From CAWCPR01 sp963797475 (GTDB lineage: Bacteria > Chloroflexota > Anaerolineae > Anaerolineales > UBA4823): a stretch of 64,000 bases of DNA. Of this stretch, positions 26,369 through 34,090 are shown piece by piece. The translations under genes and the position numbers were made by a program. The first letter of the stretch is position 1, and every line of letters begins with the position of its first letter. Location: NCBI GenBank assembly GCA_963797475.1, contig CAWCPR010000001.1:1364001-1428000 (forward strand), written 5' to 3'. The notes beneath the pieces are model-generated. The model saw nothing but the letters and a program-made list of their open reading frames with translations, made no database searches and was not told the DNA's origin.

Positions 26369-27697
26369 ATGCCAACCAAAGTTATCATGCCCCAATTAGG
26401 CGAGTCGGTCGTTGAAGGCACGATCACCAAGTGGCTCAAATTGAAAGGCGAGCCGGTGGAAGAATATGAACCGCTATTGGAGGTAAACACCGATAAGGTT
26501 GACTCCGAGATCCCCAGCCCGGCATCCGGAGTCCTTTTGGATATCATCGTACCGGAGGGGACAACCATCAGCGCCGGGACCGTTTTGGCTTTGATCGGCG
26601 AACCGGCTGAACACGCAGCGGATGAAAAGACGCCAAAGAAAGGCGAGCTCGAAAATGGGCCTTCCCAACAGGTCCCATCCCCTGCCCGATCCACGGCTGC
26701 ACCGGATGGAGGCGGCGCCAGTGCGCTGGAGCCCGGCCGCGATCGCGATCTGGGATTTATTTCACCAGTTGTCGCCCGGATCGCCAACGAACACAAAGTC
26801 AACCTGTACCAGGTGCAGGGCACCGGACAGGGGGGGCGCATCACGAAAAAAGATGTCCTGGCTTTTGTCGAACAAATGAGTACAGCCGCCTCCCAACCGG
26901 CGCAAGAAAAGCCGGTTGCAGTCTCTACCCCCGAACGCCTCGCCTCCGCCCCGGAAATAGCGCCTGCAACTGCGCCCGCCGTGCAAGAACCCCCCGCACA
27001 CCGGCCTGGAGAAGTGATCTCGCTCAACCCGGTTCGCCGGGCAATTGCAGATCACATGGTGATGAGCAAGCACACCTCTCCGCACGTGACCACCTTCATG
27101 GAAGTTGATCTCGGCCGGGTAGTGGCTCACAGAACTACGAACAAAGAAGCCTTCGCTCGTGATGCAGTCAACCTGACTTACACAGCTTATTTTGTCGCCG
27201 CGGCCGTCGCCGGGTTAAAAGCCCATCCGATTGTTAACTCCTCCTGGAGCGAAGAAGGTATCGTCCTGCAGCGCGAGATTAACATCGGAATGGCGACTTC
27301 TTTGGGCGAAGCCGGGTTAATCGTGCCGGTGATCAAGAATGCTGATAGCCTTTCGCTCCTGGGTTTGGCGCGCACGATAAATGACCTGGCAAATCGGGCG
27401 CGCTCGCGCCAGTTGCGGCCGGATGAAGTTAAAGGAGGCACCTTCACGATCACCAACCATGGCACCAGCGGCTCTCTCTTCGCCACCCCGATCATCAACC
27501 AGCCGCAGTGCGGGATTCTCGGTATTGGCGCGATTCAAAAGCGTGTGGTGGTCGTCGATGCCAGAAATGGCGCAGACGCCATCGTTATTCGACCGATGGC
27601 ATATATGACCCTGACCTTCGACCATCGCATCTTGGACGGAGCGATCGCCGACTACTTCCTGGGCGAAGTGGTAAAATACTTGCAAAATTGGACCTAA
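26369..27697 (+). CDS. 2-oxoacid dehydrogenase E2, dihydrolipoamide acyltransferase
   Basis: The protein has 442 residues from the ATG at 26369 with AGGAGG upstream. A lipoyl domain (1-78) has the modified Lys in VNTDKVDSE. A Pro/Ala/Thr linker leads to the E1/E3-binding domain (about 130-170, ISPVVARIANEHKVNLYQV), then a second linker and the catalytic core (about 215-440) with the active-site HRILDG. It accepts the acyl group from E1 and forms acyl-CoA. The gene is 126 bases after E1 and 33 before E3, in one operon. Confidence 0.93.
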   Translation: MPTKVIMPQLGESVVEGTITKWLKLKGEPVEEYEPLLEVNTDKVDSEIPSPASGVLLDIIVPEGTTISAGTVLALIGEPAEHAADEKTPKKGELENGPSQQVPSPARSTAAPDGGGASALEPGRDRDLGFISPVVARIANEHKVNLYQVQGTGQGGRITKKDVLAFVEQMSTAASQPAQEKPVAVSTPERLASAPEIAPATAPAVQEPPAHRPGEVISLNPVRRAIADHMVMSKHTSPHVTTFMEVDLGRVVAHRTTNKEAFARDAVNLTYTAYFVAAAVAGLKAHPIVNSSWSEEGIVLQREINIGMATSLGEAGLIVPVIKNADSLSLLGLARTINDLANRARSRQLRPDEVKGGTFTITNHGTSGSLFATPIINQPQCGILGIGAIQKRVVVVDARNGADAIVIRPMAYMTLTFDHRILDGAIADYFLGEVVKYLQNWT

Positions 27698-27730
27698 TCT
27701 TCAAGGGAGCATGGATTTTCGGAGAAAAAA

Positions 27731-29128
27731 ATGAGCGATTATGATGTCATCGTCATCGGAGCTGGACCGGGAGGCTATGTTTGTGCAATCCGCGCCGCCC
27801 AACTTGGCCTGAAAACTGCTATTGTCGACAAGCAATGGTTGGGGGGCGTTTGTCTGAACGTCGGCTGCATCCCTTCCAAATCCCTACTGAAAAACGCAGA
27901 TGTCGCCCATACATTGCGCGAACGGGGCAAGGAGTTGGGCTTCTCCTTTGAGAACCTGAAGTTAGATTACTCCGTGGCGGTGAAACGCAGCCGGCAGGTC
28001 TCAGACCGGCTGGTTAAGGGCGTAGGCTTCCTGATGCGCAAGAATAAAATCGATGTGGTTATGGGGGAAGCAAAAGTCAGCGCCAGAGACACCGTCTCTG
28101 TCACCGATAACGAAGGCAAAATCACCCAGCTTACAACCAAAAACGTCGTCCTTGCCACCGGCGCCAGTGTGGCAGTGCCGAAAGGTTGGACGATTGACGG
28201 CGAACATATCGTGACTTATCTGGAGGCCATCCTGCAAGAGAAGCTGCCAAAGTCGGTGGTGATTATCGGCGCAGGGGCTATCGGCGTAGAATTTGCCACG
28301 GTCTGGAATTCATACGGCGTGCAGGTCACTATTGTCGAAATGCTGGAGCGCCTGGTCCCGCTGGAGGACGAAGAAGTGAGCTCCGAGCTTACGAAAGCTT
28401 TCAACCGGCGTAAGATCAGCAGCCTCGCCGGCCACCGGGTGGAGCAAATCGAAGCGAACGACCAGGGCGTAAAAGTCCAGGTCGCCAGTGGAGAAGGAAG
28501 CAAGACATTGGAAGCCGAACAGGCCCTGGTGGCGATTGGCTTCCGGCCCAACAGCCGCGGCCTTGGCCTGGAAGAACTGGGCGTGAAAATCTCTGAGCGC
28601 GGCGCCGTCGAAATTGATGAGCGCATGTCGACCAACGTCCCAGGAATCTGGGCGATTGGGGATGTGACCGCTAAACTAATGCTGGCGCACGTCGGCTCGG
28701 CCCAGGGGATTATTTGCGCTGAAAACATCGCCGGCGTCGAAACAATCACCCTCAACTACGAAATGTTGCCGCGCGCGACTTACTGCCAACCGCAAATCGC
28801 CTCCTTTGGCATGACCGAAGCGCAGGCCAAAGAACGCGGCTACGAAGTGAAGATCGGGCGCTTCCCCTTCCAGGCCAACGGGAAAGCCTTAGGCCTGGGC
28901 GAAGCTGTAGGCTGGGTCAAGCTGGTTGTCGACTCCCGGTTCGGAGAGATCCTGGGCGCACACATGATCGGCCCAGAGGTAACCGAGCTGCTTCCAGAGC
29001 TGACGATCGCTCAAATGATGGAGCTGACGCCGGCCGAGATCGCTCGCAATGTCCACGCGCACCCAACCTTATCCGAAACCCTGATGGAAGCCGCCCATGA
29101 CGCCGAAGGGCATTCGATCAATATTTAA
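27731..29128 (+). CDS. lpdA: Dihydrolipoamide dehydrogenase (E3)
   Basis: The protein has 465 residues, the normal size. FAD-binding GAGPGGYVCAIRA lies at the N-terminus, the redox disulfide is GGVCLNVGCIPSK, NAD-binding GAGAIGVEFATVWNSYG is in the middle, and the C-terminal dimerisation domain has HAHPTLSETLMEA with the catalytic His. It reoxidises the lipoyl groups of E2 and passes electrons to NAD. It is the last gene of the E1-E2-E3 operon and is followed by a strong terminator. Confidence 0.96.
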   Translation: MSDYDVIVIGAGPGGYVCAIRAAQLGLKTAIVDKQWLGGVCLNVGCIPSKSLLKNADVAHTLRERGKELGFSFENLKLDYSVAVKRSRQVSDRLVKGVGFLMRKNKIDVVMGEAKVSARDTVSVTDNEGKITQLTTKNVVLATGASVAVPKGWTIDGEHIVTYLEAILQEKLPKSVVIIGAGAIGVEFATVWNSYGVQVTIVEMLERLVPLEDEEVSSELTKAFNRRKISSLAGHRVEQIEANDQGVKVQVASGEGSKTLEAEQALVAIGFRPNSRGLGLEELGVKISERGAVEIDERMSTNVPGIWAIGDVTAKLMLAHVGSAQGIICAENIAGVETITLNYEMLPRATYCQPQIASFGMTEAQAKERGYEVKIGRFPFQANGKALGLGEAVGWVKLVVDSRFGEILGAHMIGPEVTELLPELTIAQMMELTPAEIARNVHAHPTLSETLMEAAHDAEGHSINI

Positions 29129-29160
29129 CCGCACATCAATCTGGCATGTTTAGCAATCGC

Positions 29161-29200
29161 AACACGGGAAGCTTGAAGAACTCGGCTTCCCGTGTTTTTT
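29161..29200 (+). terminator. Rho-independent terminator after lpdA
   Basis: A perfect 12-base stem (AACACGGGAAGC/GCTTCCCGTGTT) with a 12-base loop, ending in six T. Confidence 0.9.
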
Positions 29201-29304
29201 CGGCCGGCCGCTTTCTATTGCAATTTTCGGAATGCGCACGCATTCAGGTTAGCAGGATCTCTCTCAAATATTTGTGAAGATTTTCTTGATTAAAACTGAT
29301 TAAT

Positions 29305-29333
29305 TTGCACGGCAAAAAGAGTTATGGTATAAT
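29305..29333 (+). promoter_or_regulatory. Promoter of the primary sigma factor gene
   Basis: TTGCAC (29305-29310), a 17-base spacer and TATAAT (29328-29333) preceded by TGG, an extended -10. The start codon is 54 bases downstream. Confidence 0.65.
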
Positions 29334-29386
29334 GTGGAATGGCCTGCAGCCCAAAATAAAAACGCCTGCGGGAAGAAAGAGAGGCT

Positions 29387-30597
29387 ATGGCTAAGCTATT
29401 AAATGAGGATTTGCTGACCGCCATCGAAGAACAAAAAGCCGAATTCCCCTCTATCGCCGATTTAGTGGGGCTGGGGCGAGAACAGGGCTACATCACCCTC
29501 GACGATATTCTCCAAATCTTTCCGGATGCAGAACAAGACCTGGACCAATTAGAAGAAGCCTTCGCGGCCCTGGTTAGTGCGGGAATCCCGTATGTTGAAG
29601 ATGGCGGAGAAAAAGAACTGGTCGAAGAAGAAGACGAAGAAGAGACCAGAGAAACGTTCATCACCGTCGATGAAGATTACCTGGCCAATATTGACGTTGG
29701 CGACTCGATCGGCCTGTATTTGAAAGAGGCTTCGCGAGTACCGCTGCTTACGGCTGAAGAAGAGTTGGAGCTCGCCCAACGGATTGAGCGCGGCAAACTG
29801 GCGCGCGAGGAGCTGGCGCGCGGCAATGTCAGCCCGCGCCGCAGGAATTCACTCCATCGTTTGATCGATGATGGTTGGGCTGCCCGCGAGCACCTGATCA
29901 CCGCTAACTCTCGCCTGGTTATCAGCGTCGCCAAAAAATATATGGGCCGCGGCGTGCAATTCCTGGACTTGATCCAGGAAGGCAATATCGGCCTGATGCG
30001 CGCCGCTAAAAAATTCGATTACCATCGCGGCTACAAATTTAGCACCTACGCCACCTGGTGGATTCGCCAGGCGGTAACCCGTGCTGTCGCCGACCAGGGC
30101 CGAACCATACGCGTTCCAGTGCACATGGGTGACCAGATCAGCAAAATGCTGCGCACCCAGCACCAGCTAAAACAAAAGCTCAGCCGGGATCCGACTCCAG
30201 AAGAGCTGGCCGAAGCGCTCGAGGTCACCCCGAAGAAAGTGGAAAATATGATCCAGGTAGCCCGGCACCCCTTATCCCTGCAGATGCCGATTGGCGATGA
30301 GGAAGATGATGTGCTGGGTGATTTCATCGAAGATCGCGATGCGCCTGCCCCGGATGAAACCGCGACGACAAACCTGCTGCGCGAACACATGAATAGCATC
30401 CTGGAGCGCCTGCCCCCCGCGAGGCCCGTATCCTGCAGTTGCGCTATGGATTACTGGATGGAGAAGTACTCACCTTAAACGAGGTGGGACGTAAAATGGG
30501 CGTGACGCGCGAGCGCGTCCGCCAGATCGAAGCGCAGGCTTTACGCCGCTTAAGGAGCCTGGGGATTCAACGCGAACTGCGCGCCTATATTGATTGA
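29387..30597 (+). CDS. rpoD: Primary RNA polymerase sigma factor (frame break in a C run near 30413)
   Basis: Corrected length is about 403 residues. A short acidic N-terminus with region 1.1-like helices is followed by region 1.2 (DSIGLYLKEASRVPLLTAEEE), region 2 (ISVAKKYMGRGVQFLDLIQEG, then GYKFSTYATWWIRQAVTRA), region 3 (RVPVHMGDQISKML) and region 4. As read, the frame runs out at 30478 because a run of C before GCGAGG has six bases where seven are needed. Adding one C restores REARILQLRYGL, LNEVGRKMGVTRERVRQIEA and the end at 30597. Since the protein is essential and all of region 4 is intact in the next frame, a sequencing error is the likely cause. Confidence 0.9.
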
Positions 30598-30618
30598 TCG
30601 GAAACCACCGCTGGTTTT

Positions 30619-30660
30619 AAAGCCGTGCAAGATATTTTCATCTGTCTTGCACGGTTTCTT
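30619..30660 (+). terminator. Rho-independent terminator after rpoD
   Basis: Stem CCGTGCAAGA/TCTTGCACGG, extended by G-U and A-T pairs, with a 12-base AT-rich loop and a broken T tract (TTTCTT). Confidence 0.75.
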
Positions 30661-30678
30661 CGTTTACAATCGACATGA

Positions 30679-30684
30679 TACAAT
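30679..30684 (+). promoter_or_regulatory. Extended -10 element of the CpaE-like gene
   Basis: TACAAT preceded by TGA, 56 bases before the ATG at 30741. Confidence 0.4.
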
Positions 30685-30740
30685 AAAGTACGTTGCGCTA
30701 GGGAATGCGCATAAAGGTCGAACGATCTCAAGGGACCCTT

Positions 30741-32657
30741 ATGCCTGACAAACTGTCAAATTTATTGGACAAAGCCCAAAAATTATACGATAAAGGGGAT
30801 CGCCACAAGGGGGCCAGCCTCATTGAGAAAATTTTGCAGGATGATTTTGATCACCCAGGGGCATGGGAGCTGCTCTATAAGCATTACGGTTCCGCGCAAA
30901 CATTTCCGGAATTCAAAAAAACTTTTATCGAGAAATATTATCCGGAGAAATCAACTCCTTCTGGAGGAGATCATTCTGAGCCCGGATTCTACGATATGGA
31001 TAACGGGGAAGAAACCGGATCGAAACCCTCCCTGGCCCAACAGCTCAGCGCGCCATTCCAATCCTTTCTGCCCAAGTTGGAACGCCAGTTTCGCCAGGTA
31101 GAGAAATCTGTCGGCTCAGTTCTGGGTGCTTCGGAAAACCCGCAAAAAACGCCTGGAGAGGCCGTCGACCAAACGACTGGAGGCAAAGCAGAATCTTCAC
31201 GGGATGCCCTGGGCGCCGGTACGCGCCCTTCGCCTCTAGACCAGGCCCCGCCCGAGTTAAAGGCCCCGCCGGATCTAAAGGCGTCACCTGATTTACAAGC
31301 GCCGCCTGGTGTAAAGGCGCCGCCTGGTCTCAAGGCGCCGCGTTCGATACAGGTTGTAAAACAAAATATCGCCCCGCCTGCCGAACCTGGCGCCGCCCGG
31401 TCAGAACCCCCTCAAGCCGGGACAAAAGATGATGCCTTCCAAAAAATAAAGGTTCTGGTCGTCGATGACGACCCTTCTACACGCGCCAACATCATCCGCA
31501 GTCTGAATTTCCAGCAGAATTTGCAGGTGGTCGGCACCGCCGAAAATGGCGTCGACGGCATCCAAACCGCGCTGGAAACCCGGCCTGACGTGATCCTGAT
31601 GGATGTCAACATGCCCGAGATGGATGGAATCACGGCTACGGAACGCATCCTCAGCATTCTCCCTCACACCCAGATCGTAATCCTGACTGTACAGGGCGAC
31701 GCCAATTACATTCGCCGGGCGATGACGGCCGGGGCCCGCGATTTTTTGACCAAACCCCCATTGATTGACGATCTCCTGCAAGCGGTGCAGCAAGCCGGGG
31801 AAATCGCCCACAAAGAAAAATCCAAATCTCCGGCTGGTGTCGGCCCATCCACTGCCGGAATACCCTCCTCACATGGGAAAATTATCACATTATACAGCCC
31901 CAAGGGCGGCGTCGGGCGTACGACCCTGGCTGCCAATCTGGCTGTAGCGCTGTGCCGGCCGGGTGAAGAAGTCGTTATCGTCGACAGCAAGCCCGAATAC
32001 GGCGACGTCAGCATCCTGTTCGATGAAAAAAGCAAAAACACCCTAGTCGATCTGGCTTCCCGCGCTGGAGAGTTGGACCCTCAAATCGTGCGGGAAGTGC
32101 TTATCGAGCACGAATCCGGCGTGAAGATCCTGGCGGGGTCAAGAATGCACGATGCGGAAAGCATGAACGAATTACAGTTAAAGGTTTTGCTCAACTATCT
32201 TAAGACACTTTTTACGTATGTCGTAGTCGACACTGCTTGCGACCTAACCGATTTCACCTTGACGACCCTGGAAATCAGCGATTTGATCCTGGTCCTCGTC
32301 AACCAGGACGTCTCCACCATCGAAAGGGTGCGTAAATTCCTGGACCTGATATCGACCCTGGAGATTTCTCCCCAGCGGATATTGATGGTCATCAACCAGT
32401 TTGATAAACGCATCCATATCAGCCCGGATCGAATCAGCCAGAGTTACCAGCGGAGTATCACCGCTGTGATCCCTCTGGACAACCAGCTTGTGACGAGCTC
32501 GATCAATCACGGGGTGCCGTTTATGTTGGATACCAAACAGGCGACCCGGCCGATCTTCCGGGCGGTTCAAGGCCTTTCAGAAGCTGTACGCCAGTACCTC
32601 TCCGAGCAGAGCCGCGCCGATCTTTTATCCAGGCCGGACAAACCTAACCCGCTCTAA
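30741..32657 (+). CDS. Receiver-domain and CpaE/MinD-like ATPase fusion
   Basis: The ATG at 30741, preceded by AAGGGA, gives 638 residues; the frame is open to 30705. An N-terminal helical region (1-55) resembles a TPR-like unit. A linker rich in APPDLK-type repeats covers about 165-205. A receiver domain (about 235-360) has VVDDDPSTR, the phospho-acceptor in ILMDVNMPEMDG and Lys in FLTKPP. The ATPase domain (about 375-625) has a deviant Walker A, SPKGGVGRTTLA: the signature first Lys is kept, but the P-loop Lys is Arg, as is common in CpaE proteins that have lost ordinary ATPase chemistry. CpaE positions Tad pili. The TadE-like gene at the left edge may belong to the same system. Confidence 0.87.
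   Translation: MPDKLSNLLDKAQKLYDKGDRHKGASLIEKILQDDFDHPGAWELLYKHYGSAQTFPEFKKTFIEKYYPEKSTPSGGDHSEPGFYDMDNGEETGSKPSLAQQLSAPFQSFLPKLERQFRQVEKSVGSVLGASENPQKTPGEAVDQTTGGKAESSRDALGAGTRPSPLDQAPPELKAPPDLKASPDLQAPPGVKAPPGLKAPRSIQVVKQNIAPPAEPGAARSEPPQAGTKDDAFQKIKVLVVDDDPSTRANIIRSLNFQQNLQVVGTAENGVDGIQTALETRPDVILMDVNMPEMDGITATERILSILPHTQIVILTVQGDANYIRRAMTAGARDFLTKPPLIDDLLQAVQQAGEIAHKEKSKSPAGVGPSTAGIPSSHGKIITLYSPKGGVGRTTLAANLAVALCRPGEEVVIVDSKPEYGDVSILFDEKSKNTLVDLASRAGELDPQIVREVLIEHESGVKILAGSRMHDAESMNELQLKVLLNYLKTLFTYVVVDTACDLTDFTLTTLEISDLILVLVNQDVSTIERVRKFLDLISTLEISPQRILMVINQFDKRIHISPDRISQSYQRSITAVIPLDNQLVTSSINHGVPFMLDTKQATRPIFRAVQGLSEAVRQYLSEQSRADLLSRPDKPNPL
31243..31344 (+). repeat. In-frame short repeats encoding APPDLK-type units
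   Basis: Five to six near-identical 18-base units (KAPPDL, KASPDL, QAPPGV, KAPPGL) lie inside the CpaE-like gene just before the receiver domain. They form a flexible linker. Confidence 0.75.
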
Positions 32658-33857
32658 GTCTTTCCCCGAGTTAATAAATCCGAATAGAATTTCTCTGCCG
32701 CCGACATCACGCGGCCATATTCCGCTCGCTCCCGGATGAGGTCGGACATTTTTCTGCGCCGCGCCGACCAGGAGCTCTGTCTGGCCCAGCCCGCTCAGGA
32801 CCGCCTCTGCCAGCGCCTTGGGGTCACGCGGGTCGACCAGCAGGCCATTCACGCCCGGCTGGATCCATTCACGCAGCGATTCGATATCCCCCACAACCGG
32901 AAAACAGCCGCACGCCATCGCCTCCAACAGCGTATTTGGGGTGCCGTCATGCACGCTGGGGGAAACTACCACCCAGGCCCGGCGGAATATTTCCGCCATC
33001 TGAGCGCGGGACTGCAATGGCAAAAGCTCGACCTTCCCTTCAATAGCCAGTTGCCTCAACCAGCGCTCTGCCTGCACTTCTCCCGCCATCGCCGGGCAAA
33101 CGAAGCGGACATCTCGCGGCGCTCCAGGATCAATGGGATCGAACGGAAAAAAGCCTCGTTACACACGTAAGAGCGGATGCCACGCGGGTTAACCACCCAA
33201 AGGTCATGCGCCTCACTTCGGCTTTGAAATCTTTGGATTTTTTCCGGGCTAAAGAAGAACATGGACAATTGGATGCCGCCTCCGCCCGGTAAAACGGTGG
33301 AAGGTTTACCCGGATCAAATCCCCAGGCATGCGCCAGGCGAATATCTCGCTGGCAGTCGCTGTGCAATCCATCCGCCCGCTGAAGGGCGAGGCGCGTGTA
33401 ATCCGCCATGCGTGTATTTGCCGCAGCATGCAGCGTAAAATCATTGCCCCAAACCGACAGGACGAACGGCGCGCCGGGATCCGCCAGCGCGGTGATCATC
33501 CCTTCGTAAGGGATGCGCATGGCGTGAACCAGGTCAGGCTTTGATCTTTGCGATCACTTGCTTGAGCTGTTGGCCGGCGCGGGATAAGGTTAATGGACCA
33601 AGCCAATGGCGCAGTTTCGTGCGTAAGTTTACCGCCGCGGCCCCCCAGACTGCGCTCTCTCGAGCAGACTTTCGCCTGCCCGCAGACGATTTTAGCCCGC
33701 TGAACGCTGCGCTGACGATGTGCAAAGAACTCAGGCGCAAGTCCGGTTCACAGGCGAAAGTAGATGCCAGATGGACTTCATGGCCCGCTTCGACAAAATG
33801 CCGAATCCAGTTGAGCGCGATCGGGGAACGCCCATCCGCGACGAAAAGTAAGCGCAT
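32654..33857 (-). CDS. GT4 glycosyltransferase with three frame breaks
   Basis: The start is the ATG at 33857 (MRLLFVADGRSPIALNWIRH). Three open pieces cover one GT4 enzyme. The first break near 33539 (one extra base) joins to PDLVHAMRIPYEG. The second near 33114 (one base missing) joins to DVRFVCPAMAGEV. The third near 32740 (one extra base, possibly in a run of five A) restores LIRERAEYGRVMSAAEKFY and the stop at 32654. With all three corrected the length is exactly 401 codons. Recognisable parts are the N-terminal Rossmann half with FVLSVWGNDF and the donor-binding half with SVHDGTPNTLLEAMACGCFPVV. The enzyme would add a sugar from a nucleotide donor. Its stop overlaps that of the CpaE-like gene tail to tail. 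Confidence 0.8.
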
Positions 33858-34090
33858 AGCGCCAAAATGTACCCCAACTTTGCGGGAATGGCAAGGCACT
33901 TTAACGCCCGGCGAATCGATCGATATTGAAGGGGAATGAAAAGCCTACTCGCAGTACTTACTCATGTGAGATGAAGATAAGGAGGAAGAATTTCAAGTTC
34001 TTACACGAGTTCCGTCCCACCTATTCCCAGGTGTATGGATTGATCAACGCTTGCAACAACTCCTTGTATGAGCCCCAACCAAACCGGCGC
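33858..34090. other. Intergenic region with a diverged hairpin repeat
   Basis: No credible gene. At 33944-33970 lies a degenerate copy of the hairpin found perfect at 41384-41412, sharing CTCGCAGTACTT with one or two changes. A frame at 33926-34159 shows no known pattern and overlaps the end of the PKD gene, so I leave it out. Confidence 0.5.

Noticed and set aside
30400..30425. Programmed -1 frameshifting in rpoD
   Set aside because: No stimulatory stem was evident downstream and similar breaks affect unrelated genes with both +1 and -1 changes, so sequence error is simpler.
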